Shown piece by piece: positions 1-13,571 of a stretch of 64,000 nt of DNA (positions are counted from its first letter, which is position 1; every line of letters starts with the position of its first letter). Source of the DNA: Epiperipatus broadwayi (taxonomy: Eukaryota > Onychophora > Udeonychophora > Euonychophora > Peripatidae); assembly GCA_028023455.1 (NCBI GenBank), contig JAQFVV010012976.1, positions 265,001-329,000 of the forward strand. Direction: 5' to 3'. Under the pieces are notes generated by a model. That model saw nothing but the letters and a program-made list of their open reading frames with translations. It searched no databases and was not told the DNA's origin. Both the position numbers and the translations under genes were made by a program.

Positions 1-817
1 TTAAGTTGCATATTTTTGATTTTGTGAAGCATTATATATGTTTCTGAAAAAATAAATTCTGGGGTAGAAGTTGGAAGTAGAATTCTGATTGTTTTACTAT
101 GTGTAAGTGCAGTTGTTTGAATTCCTGTCAGATTAATTAGTATGGTTTGTGCAGAGTGATCAGAGAATGGAGATGGGTTGATGTTTAGGCTGATTTGATG
201 GTGTAACATAGGTGAATAAAAGCACAGATCAATTCTTGATGTATGACGTCCATTGTGAAAGGTAACTGCTTCATTTGACAGAAAACCCTCTGCACTCATA
301 AGTGGAATTGATATTTGATGCAGCCACTTTAAAATGAACTCTTGATATTTCATGTTGAAATCCCCAATTAGTATGGTTGGATGTGAATTAGAGCCAGTAA
401 GGAGTTTATGTTTAATATAATATTTGAGATAATTGTAGGGCTCGGTGGAATATACACAAATATAATGTTTAGTGTGATGATTTGATGACTAAAAGTTACT
501 ATTACTAAGTTTGCATCTATATATATGATTTTGCATGAGTCAAATGGACAACTTTGTGTTATGAGCAGTCCAGTACCCCCTGAGGGAGATGATGTGTCTC
601 TAGAGCATGCACAGTAGCCTTCTCTGCTTAGATGTACTGTGGGGTCAATTTGTGAGCTACTATATATTTTAGTTTCTAGAAGTCCTAGTATATGAGGTTG
701 TGTAATCTTTATCCATTGTTGTAGCTGATGTATTTTGTTGACTGAGTTGAGCCCTCTGATATTAAATGCTGTTATTTTTAGCTTCATTATCGGTGATTGG
801 CTGCGAGTTGGTTTCAC
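1..817 (-). pseudogene. LINE retrotransposon endonuclease fragment
   Basis: N-terminal apurinic-like (APE) endonuclease of a non-LTR retrotransposon, the enzyme that nicks target DNA to prime reverse transcription. Reading leftward from the ATG at 817, the protein has the family landmarks: 'AFNIRGLNS' (metal-binding Asn), 'LGLLETK' (catalytic Glu), a 'YIPPS' strand and then, in another frame, 'ILIGDFN', 'SRIDLC' and 'FSDHS'. A single-base frameshift near 395-415 separates the first part, which ends in a stop at 368-370, from the GDFN and SDH parts. The reading continues to a stop near the window edge, so reverse transcriptase, if present, lies outside. It differs clearly from the RTE copies elsewhere in this window. 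The class is certain; the clade is not. Confidence 0.8.
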
Positions 818-860
818 AGTGTGTTGAAGTTTGCGTGAAGCTTTTGCATATTCTCTAGTG

Positions 861-1014
<154 letters not shown>

Positions 1015-3040
1015 TATGTAAAATTAATACCATATGTTTAACAAAAACCTTACTATATATTTTGAATGATTAAAGTATGTATTTTTTATAAACATATAAA
1101 GATATAAATATATAATAAATAAACTAAAACTCCACTCAGTGTGTGTAAAAATATTAAAATCTACCTTTTTTAATTATAATTAAAGTCCACCCAAATAAAT
1201 TTGTCTGGGGAACTTAATAACTAACGTATATTTCATTCTAAATCACAGTTGTTTCTTGTATATCTGGAACTTAACATTAGAAACTCAATGAATATATAAG
1301 ATTATGTCACTATATATTTAATAGATTTGAATAATATTCAAACAATCTTTAAATGTGCACTGTAAATAAAATAGTAAGTTATGGAAATTTAAGCATCGTT
1401 TATTACATATTTCATGGAATTAGAATAAAGTCTGAAAAATAAATGTCTAGAGAATGGTTATTCAGTCAATTCTTTGTTCGTAATTTTTTTTTTATTACAT
1501 TTTTCAAATGTCCCTGGGGCCTAGTATTAAAAATGTAATAATTATTTAATAATATTTAAATGAACCATATAACATAAACATCTTTAAAGGTTAACATATT
1601 TATCTTTTTTTTTTAAATATCAGTTTTAATATCTTGGTGGGTACAAAGTTACTTTTTTAAAAATAGTCCATATAGTTTTAGTAAAATTAAAAAAAAAAAT
1701 TAAGCAAAAGATTTAAGTCAAAATAGACAAGATATTAAAATGGTTTTAATTTCAATTTTATTTTGATGTAAGTAAATGATAAATAGCCTTTAAATATCTC
1801 ACAAAGTCTTTCTAGCATTTCTCCAAGGAAAAATCATGAAGAAAATGTCATCCTCCACCAGGTTTGACCATTGCTAAGTTTCTATGGACAGGTTACTTGA
1901 ATAAAGTATTCATATACCCGATTATTGGGATGGTAAGCAGATATGCACTAACCATTACATCATGAAGTCACTGATATCTTAATTTACTAAGTAAAAATAT
2001 ATATATTTGGATAAAATATTAAAATTAAAAAGTCAATCAAATCAGTAATCATAAAATAATTTTATAAAAGTTAATATTATATAACACCAATAATCAACAA
2101 AGAAATTCTGGAATTACTAAATTTTCGATAAAATATTAAATATTTCTTACTATATTACTGTAAAGGCAGTAAATTACTAAGATCTGTAGATTGTTTTCCA
2201 AGATAATAAATAAAGTCATTTTACAAATGCTTTTATTTTTAAAACATTTCATCCACAATAATTTTATAATCATAAACTAAATCATCATTAGTAATCATTT
2301 ATAAACAACTAATGCTATTTTATTTCCAAAAAAAAAAGATAGAGAATGAAAAGTTAAAGACAGTTTTGCTATGGCACTAAAAATTAATTCATTAGGACTC
2401 TATAAATCAATACTTTCAACTAGTATTGTTTCATTGAAGGATGAAAATCATTTGATATTTAATCATGTTTTTTTCTGATCCATAGTTTTTCTTCTATTTA
2501 TCATTCTTGCTTGCCTCATTCATTGATGTCACTTTATTGTCTTTCTAGATTTTTTATAATCTCTTGGGATCTCATCTATACATTTATTATCATCTCTCCT
2601 AGAAATATGTCCACCTCATTTCTATTTCAGATTCTTAATTCATTCAATAATGTTCATGATGTCTGTAGGTTCCATTATTCATATATTTTACTTTAGATTC
2701 TTTCTGGTTATCATATTATACAATTTTCCACACATTAATATGTTATCTAAAGTCTCAGTATAGTTTTTGTGTTAAATATTCTAATCTCAGATTCTTATAC
2801 AAGCCTTGGTAAAATCATTTATTAAAAATCTTTCCTTTAATATATTTAAGAATATATTCAATGTGTATGTAAATAAATCTCCGCCTTTTTAAACTAAAAC
2901 TTACTTATTAAAAGATAAATCATACAAATTGTACATTAAAAACAATAAAATTAATGCATTCTAAATTTTGGTCATATATTATGACCATTATTAAGAATTT
3001 GTATTTCTACTTCAAACAATTTGTTCACTCTTCTAATAAT
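1015..3040. other. A+T-rich intergenic or intronic DNA
   Basis: No supported coding frame, RNA gene or ordered repeat was seen. It holds short poly-A/T runs and scattered stops in all frames. Confidence 0.6.
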
Positions 3041-3591
3041 ATACAGCTAAAACATGATGTTGTATTTTTATATTGGACTATTTCTATCATCTAATATGTG
3101 TGTTGAATGTCTTTAGAAAAGTTTAATTTTAGTTAAATATTCCAAATGCATTCAACTGTTAGTAATATCACAGCAAACAGGTTAGTATATGCACCAACTG
3201 TTAGTAATATCACAGCAAACAAATGTTAGTAATATCACAGCAAACAGGTTAGTATATGCACTAACTGTTAGTAATATCACAGCAAACAGGTTAGTAACCT
3301 GTTTGCTGTGATATTACTAATAGTTAGTACATATACTAACCTGTTTGCTGTGATATTACTAACATTTGTTTGCTGTGATATACACATTCTATATTACTAA
3401 CAGTTAGTGCATATACTAACCTGTTTGCTGTGATATTACTAACAGTTGGTGCATATACTAACCTGTTTGCTGTGATATTACTAACAGTTGAATGCATTTG
3501 GAATATTTAACTAAAATTAAACTTTCCTAAAGACATTCAACACACATATTAGATGATGAAAATAGTCCACTATAAAAATACAGCTAAAACA
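3041..3591. mobile_element. Palindromic insertion with 14-bp target duplication
   Basis: The 14-bp direct repeat ATACAGCTAAAACA occurs at 3041-3054 and 3578-3591 and bounds a 523-bp insert (3055-3577). The insert is almost wholly an inverted repeat centred near 3300. Both arms contain the same flank (TTGAATGTCTTTAG..., then ATTCCAAATGCATTCAAC) and then several direct copies of a block built on TTAGTAATATCACAGCAAACAG, alternating with GGTTAGTATATGCAC. No coding frame and no hammerhead core were found in it. It sits directly against a PLE-like tail (3592 onward). The perfect target duplication marks it as a single insertion event. Confidence 0.8.
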
Positions 3592-3835
3592 CCATCATCA
3601 CAAACCTTCAGAAAAACGTGATGTGTTACTTTTATTGTTTTTAAGTATAACTGTTTTGTTTCCCTTGCCCTATTTTTTCATTCTGCAGCTCACAGTACCG
3701 CTATGAATATGAGGCAAAAGACCTTGAAAGCGCTTAGCGTGTAATAATTTCTGTGTATCTTTATAGCTTCTCATTCAAGTGTGGCATACGCTTTGTTAAT
3801 TTTGTATATTATTCATAATAATAAAAGTTTTATTT
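3592..3835 (+). mobile_element. PLE-like 3' tail with hammerhead-like motif
   Basis: At 3704-3740 it carries TGAATATG, a small hairpin (AGG...CCT), then GAAAGCGCTTAGCG. The same arrangement occurs in the two PLE insertions at 26.0-26.5 kb and 57.9-58.7 kb that also keep a GIY-YIG tail. It ends in an A-rich tail (ATAAAAG, then AAAAAAA near 3834). The core reads UGAAUA rather than CUGANGA, so cleavage activity is doubtful. No coding remnant is left here. Confidence 0.55.
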
Positions 3836-5213
3836 AAAAAAAGATTTTTTAATATATTGTAATGTTTCAAACTCGGGTTAAATATGATGTCATTTTGCAT
3901 TACAATTGTTTTGTTTTTTTACAAGAAAGATTATCTCTTTTCTTTTTCTTTTTTAAAAAAATTACCTTCTTCAGATATAAAACCCAATCCCTTGATGTTA
4001 TTTTTTTTTAATTACTTGAAAAACAAAACATTCTTTTTATATATTATTTTTGAAAAACACACTTCATTTCTTTAGAACTAAAAATCCTAATCTCTTTTAA
4101 TTAATAAATAACTTTTAAAAATCTTATATTTTTTAATTAATTGATAAACAACCTTGAAACATTTGTTTTTTTAAAAAGAAAAGAAGATATCCCCTCCTTT
4201 TTGTTTTTTCATAGTTATAGCTATTTAAAAATAAACATCTTATTTTACAATGTTTTAAATTTTACCCATGATCACTTCATGTATGTAAATCTAGTTCAAC
4301 CTAGCTAAATTCCTGCTTAACAACTAGGTTATCCTGAAGCTAACATGAAAAAAAGTAATTTTTCTCAATAAGTATATATAAACAAATTCAGAATATAGTA
4401 AACTCTAGTCACAGAATATGAAACATTTGTTATCTGATTGCCATACTATATAAAAAACTGACAATCATTTTTCAGTAAGTTTCAGGAGGAGTTCTGTCTT
4501 TCATCAGCTCCCTAAAGTGCCACACTAACATATCAATTTTCACTTTTATATCAATAATGCTAAATTGACTCTCTTGATATTAAAGTTTGAATAAAAAATG
4601 TTTGCCTTTACCATATCAGCTTATTTTAATATGCTAAAGATTAAACTATGCAAAATCATATAAATTCATTAACTGAATCATGATTAACAAGCACATTTAT
4701 AATTTAATCACTTAACATACATTGAAATATATGCAAAGAAATTTGGAAAGGTGTAAACTCCAATTACTGCATGTAAAACATTCATTATTCAGCCACTATT
4801 CTACATATAAAACTGACTAACACTAGAAAGGATTCAAACAGAAGTACTTCTAATTAATGCTATTCATATAAATGTAAGAAAATAAAATAATTAATTTATT
4901 ATAAAAATAAAATTATAAACAAGGCGGCAAGGGCTACTTTTGTGTAATAAATTCTGTTTACAAATTTCAATGCATAATGTGTAAATGACTTTAATTAAGA
5001 TAAAATGCTTTATAGTTCATTATGTAAAAAAATTGCAATAAAAAATGTCTTGATAAACGAATATTCTATTGAAGAAACTTACTCATTTAATTTTATTTTC
5101 TCTTATTCATTACAATTTTATTAAAAAGTAGATGATAGAGTTTAGAGATAAATAAAACAGAAGTTTTGTATGAGGGATTTTACAGTAATTTAATGAAATA
5201 ATGTTAATGTTCT
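3836..5213. other. A+T-rich sequence, no gene seen
   Basis: Only short low-complexity frames rich in Phe, Lys and Leu. Nothing supports a gene. Confidence 0.6.
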
Positions 5214-5341
<128 letters not shown>

Positions 5342-5699
5342 AGTGAAAAATAAAAAATGCCTTTGTTGTCCAGAAGTTCATAAAAAGTTTGCACACTGGA
5401 AGTGATAAAACTGGGCACCATCTGTGGGCCTTAAACTCCAGAGTCTGCCATTTTACTACTGCAAGAAACCTCAAAGCAATGGACATGTTTATATGTTGTT
5501 TGGATGCTTACTATCAAAAGGGTATTTTTTCTTTATAAACAACAACAGCATATATACAAATTAAATGAAGTATATATCAGGGAGAAGAATGCTTATAATT
5601 AACAAATAGTTAAAAATAATATTTATATTTGAATATGTGTGCTAATGTGTTTTGATTCTGAAAATATATTATGCTTTGAAGCATTAACTCTTATCATGT

Positions 5700-6450
5700 G
5701 TCAGATTGTGATATGTTAATGACCATCTTTATATCACTTACTGTAAACTTTAGTAAGTAATAACAGATAAAAGATGCTTATTAAATCTCTATTCTGTGCT
5801 AACCTATCTAATATCCCCAGACTAGTTTCAGGCTTATGACATTCATCAATGGACTATGTACCTGAAAATTTAGGATCTAATGCACTTCTCTATTTTATTA
5901 TCAAGCCATTATCCCAAACTAAAAAAAAAACATGTTTTCAATTTAAGAAAACTTGCTTGCATAGTTATATAAATGTGAAACCAGGGCAGTTTCTGTATAT
6001 TATGGTGATTTTAGATTTTGATATTTATGGGAACCCTTATCCTGTGGTCAGAAATTAGTATAAACCAATAAAATATTACCTGAGTTCATCACATGACCTT
6101 AGTTTATATATTGTTGTTATAACATAATTTTTCACCATCCTTATGACATTAACTGTAAGTTTTAGAAAGTAATAATAGATGCCAAATGATAATGTTTATT
6201 AAATCCCTATCTTGTGCTGTCCTAGTCAATATCCCTAGATTAGTTTCAAACTTATGGATTTAATCAGTGAGGAGCTTTGGATCTTGGATCAATGCACTCG
6301 GACCTTTAGGGTTAAATGTATCTTTTTTCCATTACTTATCTTTTACCTCTCTGTTATATTATCAAGTTATCATCCCAAATTAAAAAAACATATACATGTT
6401 TTTCATCTAAGATACTTATTAAAGTTTATAGTAAGTGACATGAAGTGGTA
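5700..6450 (-). repeat. Two old tandem copies of hammerhead repeat family A
   Basis: Two diverged units, ~418 bp apart, match the ~453-bp repeat described at 20.6-22.3 kb: 'AATATCCCCAGACTAGTTTC' near 5811 and 'AATATCCCTAGATTAGTTTC' near 6229, each followed by a TCATCA/ATCAGTGAGGAGC-like block and a 'GGATCTAATGCA'-like block. The minus-strand hammerhead core is damaged in both (UUGAUGA with a broken stem II in the first; CUGAUUA in the second), so they look like fossils. Confidence 0.7.
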
Positions 6451-7344
6451 AAAAATTATGCTGCTATAACAGTAATATGTAAGTTAAAGTATTGTGATGG
6501 AGTTGGGGGATATTTTATTGGTTTATACAACTTAATGACTGAATAGAATATTAATCTTTAGAAATTTCATTGCTGGTATGATGATGACAAACTTTTACTA
6601 ATCTTTTGCTAATATTTTATTTTATTTTACATTTTGCCCATCCATTTTCGTTCAATGCTGGGATAAAGAATAACAGGACTACTAAAATAAATGTTGATGG
6701 TTTGTTTCACATAGAGATTGTAAATGTATTTAATTTGATAACGTAGCATTCTATAACATATCATCCTAAAATATGAACAAGTGATAGGGAGTATAAATAA
6801 CCAAAAAAAAAAAAAGATTTGGATATATTATATTTTAAAATGTAGCAGATTTAAACATCTATGTGAAAATGATAAGTTTATAATAATATTAAAATAAAAG
6901 AACTTCAAATCTCTATCAGAAATTAATAAGTGGTCATTTATATGTTTAAAATAGTTATGAGATGTAATCCTCTAACAAAAGTCTATATAATTCATTGAAA
7001 ATGTATAACAAAATAACACTAATTACTTGAATATTATTTATGTAAGTGCGTGTTGATTTAAAATTAAGAAGAGACAAATATATTTCTTTTCAAAATGATA
7101 TACTGAATCCCATTAAAAGGATAGCCAGATCTTAGAATATATAAATAAACAATAAATGATATACCTAGTAATTAACTAATTGAACAAAAATGTTTTAAAG
7201 TAAGCTATAAAAAAAATCTAGATGTCAACTGTAGACCAAAAGAAAAAAAATACAATTTACGAACCTAAGATCAGCTCAAATAGAGTATTCAATGCATATA
7301 TGTTATTATCAGGTTAAAAATACTATATATAATATATATATAAT
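6451..7344. other. A+T-rich sequence, no gene seen
   Basis: No coding or structured feature could be supported. Confidence 0.6.
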
Positions 7345-8592
7345 GGATAACCAAGATAATTACAACTCGTCTACAGAGAACTTTGGATTTCCACCAACCA
7401 AGAGAACAAGCTGGATTTAAAAGTGGTTTTAGTACAATAGATCATATCCAGGTATTGAGAGAAGTCATAGAAAGGACAAATGAATATGAGTTATCATTAT
7501 GTTTTGGATTTGTAGATTATGAAAAGGCATTCGATTCTATACACATTTCTTAAGTGATTAAAGCATTGGATCATCAAGGTATAGATCCAGGTTATTGTCA
7601 TATTTTAAAGAATATTTATAAAAATGCAACAGCAACAATTAGATTACATAATGATACTGGAAAATCAACATTGAGAAAGGTGTAAGACAAGGTGACTCCA
7701 TATCACCAAAACTTTTTACAGCAGTGCTGCAAGAAGTATTTTGTGGATTAAAATGGGAAACTAAAGGAATGAAAGTAAATGGGGAGTATTTAAGTCATTT
7801 AGATTTTGAAGATGATGTAGTTGTTTTTGCAAATAATGCTTCAGAACTGCAGAAAATGTTGCAGGAGTTAGCAGATGAAAGTAGAAAAGTAGGACTAAAG
7901 ATAAATGTTAAAAAGACTAAAGTAATGTTTAATCGATTTGCTCAAAATATGAAAATAAAGATTGATTATGAAGAATTAGAAGACGTTAACAGTTACAAAT
8001 ACCTTGGTCAGATTATTAATACAGATGGAAACATAATGGAGGAAATTAATCATAGAATTAAACTTGGTTGGAGTGCTTTTGGTAGAAATAACTTGATACT
8101 AAAAGGAAATATGCCTATGTGTTTGAAAAGGATGGTTTTTAACAAATGTGTTTTACCAGTTCTTACTTATGGATCTGAGACTTGGACACTTAATAGAAGA
8201 TCAATACAGAGACTTCAGATCACTCAAAGGAGTATGGAGAGATGTATGTTGGGAGTAACAAGAAGAGATCGAAAACGCAATGTATAGGTAAGACAACAAA
8301 CAGGTGTTACTGACCTTATTGAAAAAATTAAAAGATTGAAATGGAGTTGGGCTGGACATATTGCTAGAAGAAATGATAATAGATGGACAATTGAAATTTT
8401 AAACTGGATTCCAAGAGATTGTAAAAGACCCAGAAAGAGACCACATGTGAGATGGATGGATGAAATAAGAAAATGTGCAGGGGTGTTGTGGAAAAGAGTA
8501 GCTAAAGATCGGAGAAGATGGATTAAACTTGGAGAGTCCTTCATCCTGCAGTGGATTGATAATGGTTGATGATGATGATGATGATGATATAA
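7345..8592 (+). pseudogene. 5'-truncated RTE retrotransposon, reverse transcriptase part
   Basis: Matches the C-terminal 55% or so of the RTE protein at 16408-19271. It starts inside the RT domain and runs through 'AGFKSGFST', 'FVDYEKAFDSI', 'GDSISPKLF' and the C-terminal domain to the (TGA)n tail. Damage visible against the fuller copy: a nonsense TAA near 7551 (Ser codon in the other copy), a 1-base deletion in a run of A near 7662 that breaks the frame, FEDD in place of the catalytic FADD motif, and a TAG near 8285 replacing a Trp codon. The frame is otherwise open from 7724 to 8569. 5' truncation is normal for LINE integration. Dead copy. Confidence 0.92.
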
Positions 8593-9201
8593 TATATAAC
8601 AAAGACCTCAAATCATAAATAAATAATAATTCTTAATTTAATATTTTCATCATTTTTAAGCATTTTCGAAGTATGTTGACTGTAAGATATATATAAATCG
8701 TACTTGCATTTTAAATGATTCATGGTATGACTCCAATTTTATTGCAACAAAAGAAAAAAAAAATGAATTGAAGATTTGGCTTGAAAAGGGGAACGTATGA
8801 GAAAAGTAGAGTTATCCAATTTCATTATATATATGATTAAAAAAAGATAAGCTCACAATAAAATTTAATCATTTCAAGAATAAATGTTTTATATGAAAAT
8901 AAATATTTTTCAATGAGATATGAATCTACACAGTTAATAAATTATTTAATGTAATATTTAAAAGAATTAAAATATGTCAAAATTTAGACAACCATAGATT
9001 AATTGTAAACTTAATTCATATATATTTTAATATAAGATTTGAGATGTGTTGATTATCACACAAATTTACTAATCATAATATTCTTTATTCACTTAAGTAT
9101 CTAAGATTGATTTATAAGTATAAAGTTTTGTTTAATTCTAAAAAATAATAAATAATTTTAGATTTAGATGTAAAAGGTCTTTATTTCATTTACTAACTGC
9201 T
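8593..9201. other. A+T-rich sequence, no gene seen
   Basis: Spacer between two RTE fragments; nothing supported. Confidence 0.6.
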
Positions 9202-9470
9202 ATCCAAAACATAGGTCTTACTGACCTCATTGAAAAAATTAAAAGATTGAAGTGGAGTTGCACTGGATATATTGCTAGAAAAGATGATAATAGATGGACA
9301 ATTGAAATCTTAAACTGGATTCCAAGAGATTGTAAAAGACCCAGAAAGAGTGTGCAGGGGTGATGTGGAGAAGAGAAGCTAAAGATCGGAGAAGATGGAT
9401 TGAACTTGGAGAGACCTTTATCCTGCAGTGGATTGATAATGGTTGATGATGATGATGATGATCCAAAACA
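9202..9470 (+). mobile_element. Short RTE 3' fragment with 10-bp target duplication
   Basis: ATCCAAAACA at 9202-9211 and again at 9461-9470 brackets a 249-bp RTE tail (9212-9460). It covers only the extreme C-terminus ('TDLIEKIKRLK...' to the stop) and the TGATGATG tail. Compared with the other two copies it has an internal deletion at about 9350 that removes the 'RPHVRWMDEIRK' segment. The target duplication shows it integrated in this truncated form. Confidence 0.9.
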
Positions 9471-9742
9471 CAAACATGTTTATATATATAAAATATATGA
9501 ATATAGATGATGATCATGATATTAAATAATGACTAAGAAAAAATAATATTTAGTCTTGAAATAATTAATTGTGCAATGCAATAATAAAGGATTAATTAGA
9601 TTGACATAACTGATAATTTGAAGGATAGAAAAAAAGGAGACTGTCAGTCCGTTAATGACAAACTTGTACTATTATTTGATCTCTCTTGAAAAATATAAAT
9701 AAATAAAAGATATTGTATGTAATAATAGTTAAATGAGTAACA

Positions 9743-10530
9743 CATAAATATGTAATCAGTTAATGTTATTTATTTATCATAGAAATTTATAAAAACTTAC
9801 AGTCTTATGTAGAAAAATGTTTAATGAAAAAATCAATAACTTCTTGCAGGATATGTGTTTCTGTTACTTAAATCTAACATTGCCAGTTACTGTAGAAGAT
9901 CTGTTGAGATCACATGAAACACAGCAACTTAGTTTTCTTTAAATAGACATGCAATGCTCAATTTGATATTAAATTTTGAACATAAATTTTAGAGATAATT
10001 TTTCAAAGGTTCCTTTGTATCAACTTAATGTTAGTTGATAAGGTGGAACTTAAAACTCATTTTTAAGCATAAATATGTAATCTGATAATGTTATTTATTT
10101 AGACTATAAAAAATTATAGCAATTTAAGATCTTATATATGACAATACTTGATGAAAATTCAATCAACATTTTGCAAAACACATTTTTGTCAGCCAAACAT
10201 AGCATCATCAGCTTCTCGGGAAATCAGTTGAGATCAGATCAAGCATATGCTCTATATTTTCCAATTAACATTAAAGGGATGCAAAGGATATTTTGTTAAA
10301 TTATTATTCAAATTTATGTTCAAACTTTAATATCATATTGAGTTTTGTGAGTTTCTTTAAACAGAAATTGAGTTGTTTATATTTGATATGATCTCAACTT
10401 GTTTCCCAAGAAGCTGATGACATCAGATTTGATTCATAGAAACATGTGCTCTGCAAGTGGTTAGTTGACTTTTTATTAACTGCTGCTATGTATATGTATA
10501 TAAATACCACAAATATCTATAAAAGGCATA
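9743..10530. repeat. Hammerhead repeat family E, tandem plus inverted copies
   Basis: A unit starting CATAAATATGTAATC at 9743 repeats at 10068 (period 325 bp), and the region from about 10310 to 10530 is an inverted copy. The clearest motif is on the plus strand: CUGAUGA at 10414-10420, a hairpin-capable stretch, and GAAAC at 10439-10443. The outer arms UCAACUUG...CAAGUGGUUAGUUGA can pair as stem I. Minus-strand copies near 10162-10235 and 9841-9935 have damaged cores (CUGAUGA...GACAAA; CUGGCAA...GAAAC), but the second keeps a perfect stem II (UGUUA/UAACA). No protein is encoded. Confidence 0.6.
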
Positions 10531-13500
10531 AAGAATAACATCATATAATAAATTTAAAAAAGAAGTACTTTAGATTACAAAATTATAATCATCATCAACT
10601 TAATCATATAGTTTTATTTTTCTTCTCTGATAGTTAATAGATTAAATTTCCTATTAATATGTAATATTTATTTTATTTCCCATTTTTTACCATTTCATTC
10701 TTCTATCACAATATCAACACTAAACAAAACTCATGATCATGTATTGATTTATGATGTTTTAACATGTTGTGAATGCAAATTATGATTCATGACATATACA
10801 TGAAAATTTATAAAAACATTTTATTTATTTTATAAATATTATTTTGTCATTTTTTATAAATCATATCTTTTGCATTATTAATGAATATATTTAAAGTAGA
10901 GCAGTAAATGCAGTATTAGAATACACTTCACTTTTACATTATTTCCATTACAGAAATAAAACTGAATAGAAATCTGTTTTAAAGTTTACACTTTTATTAT
11001 GACCACATTTAAAACTTTTCATATTATTATTTCTAAAAACAATATTATATTCTACATTCAGAAAATACTGTGTATATCTGTACTTTCATTTCTATTATAT
11101 CCATATTTACACAAAATAATATAAAAAGAATTTTTAAATAGGCACTTTAGGGATAGAAGAATCTTTAAAACTAAGGTAAACAAATCCACATCTGCATATT
11201 TGTTATCTTTAATTCAAACAATAATCAAATCTAAATATTTAATTGATTTTTTTTTTTAATTCATTAAAAAAGTTTAACTTTTCAGACAAATGAATAATAT
11301 ATTAACTTTTGCACAATTACAGATGTTATCCACTTACCAACATAAACCCTAATCCAATTTTGGAAGTGATGTTTAATTTTTTTCATACTTTGACAAAATA
11401 AAATTTCATATTTGACCATTTGTGTATATTTATAGACCATCCTTTATATATTTTTATTAAACCTTATTATCATAACCTGTCATAATATTTTATGTATAAA
11501 TTGAAGGTATTAATAATAGACCATCTCAAATATACTAATTCAGCCATACATTTTAAGCACTATTTGAATATTTTAGGATCTATTATCTTGTTAACAAACT
11601 CAGAATAAAAAGAGGCACATCTACAATAAATGATCAAAACATTTGCTATATCGTATATAATGAACTACCAAATTTAGTTATCATCTTAGCATTATTTCTT
11701 AAACAACAGAACTAAAGAACAAAAAATAAAGTATGTTATCATGGCCAATTTTTGTATTTATTTATTTATTTTATTATGAATCTGTATGTAATTCTGGGTT
11801 GTTTTTTTTTTTTTTTTATGATTAAAAACCAGAATAAAAAAAAAATTGCAATAAAATAAACAGTTTGCATTAATAGGGAATTTAATCTGTTAAACTACTA
11901 AAGAATGAATGTACAACTACATCAAGTTTGGTGTATTACATTACCATTATTTAATTGAAAATAATTATTTTATACATTTTATAAATTTAATAATATTTTT
12001 ATATTTTTTAAAATTTCTCTTTCATAATATTTTTAATATTAATCTGATTATAGATTTGAATTTGCCTTGGTTTGTCTTAAATCAGGAAAATTTCTACAAT
12101 CTGATAGCATACTTCCAGAGCTTTTAAAAAACATAGGATCTAAAGTTGAAGCATATTTGGAAAAAGTATTCAGTAACATTATTCATACTAAAATTATTTT
12201 AAAAAATATGGCATAAAAATAAAATTATAGCAGTCTTAAACAAAAAAAAAGCTTGCAATGATAAAAAAAAAAAAAATCACTAAATAACATTATTATGTGT
12301 TCCCTACAGGCTTTTTGAAGCAATCATATTAAGAAAATATTTTACAATAATTGAGAGCCATCTGTATATAGAGCCACCTGCATTTAAACCAGGGAACTAC
12401 TATGTAAGTTTTACCTTAATCCACTTGCTCTGAAAAAGACTTTCAACTAAATGAAAAACTAGTGCAACAATTGTTGATCCAATCTTAGCTTATGATTTTG
12501 TTTGTTAAGATAGACTTCATTTAAAGTTTCTAAAATTCTTAAATATAGAAAAAACATTAATTTATTTGACAAAATGTTTTCCAAATAGAACAATTTGAGT
12601 GACACTAAATGTACAAAATTGTACTGAATGGTCTACTGTAGGGTTTTTCTCTCATCTACTTTATTTGGTATATTAATGTTGATCTTCAAGAAACAGAATG
12701 TGGGACATTTATATACACTCATAATATAGCTTTCCTTACTCAAAATAAATAATTTTTTTAAATAGGAAAGAGTCTCAATAAGTATATGAAGAGGACTTTT
12801 TTTCCAAGGACAAGTTTTTTTTTTTAATTCATTAAAAACTTCATGCTCAGCAGTACATCTAGATAAAAGGGAAACTGCTTGTGATTGTGAAAATACCTTT
12901 TTTCAATAATGGAGTGAAACATAATCTTAGCCTATAACATTGGATTACAGCCTAACTTATTTTTCCCATTTATTTAACTTATATAAATATTAATTTCTAA
13001 AAATAACATCATTGGAATACTGCCTGAAATTACTTAAAGTTGTAGTGCAAACACTTTATAGACAGCTTCCTTGGCTATACCATATTCTTCTGGTAAATAC
13101 TGTACTCCTTTGTAAAAACACACTTCCCACATTAACTTTTGAATATTCAGTTAAATATTACAATAAGAAATATTACTGGTGTACTAATCCTTTGCAGTGG
13201 AAAATGTATAACAAACTATTAAACACATAAGATTTGCCAATATCTCAAGATATTGTTTTGCCATCTAAGACTTCTCTCAAGTTTCTCTTTTTGGATATTC
13301 AATCAAGAATCTGCAATCAAAAAATTATGGTGTAAAAAATGGATTCTTATGAAGTTCCAAACAAATATTTTTTTCCAAATCCAAATTAATAATGCCAGCT
13401 GGATTTGGTTTTCCTAAGTATAACTAAAGTCTCATTAACAGATTTAAGACAATCTATGAGCATTGTGATCATTTGTTAATAAATGGAATTTAATAACTAA

Positions 13501-13571
13501 TGATTTCTGTAGATTTGGAGAAACACAAACAATGAACTGTGAAGTTAAGTAATGTCAAATCTATAGCTACA
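10531..13571. other. A+T-rich sequence, no gene assigned
   Basis: 10531-12300 is low in information. 12300-13570 is more complex and could include untranslated sequence, with short open stretches on both strands (plus 13012-13230, minus about 13150-13030), but no splice-consistent gene could be built. Confidence 0.5.

Noticed and set aside
8224-8611. Minus-strand frames across the RTE copy
   Set aside because: Antisense shadows of the RTE coding sequence; the same artefacts recur at 9186-9517 and 16433-16824.
13012-13230. 72-codon plus-strand frame
   Set aside because: No domain, no splice context, and an equally plausible short frame on the other strand.
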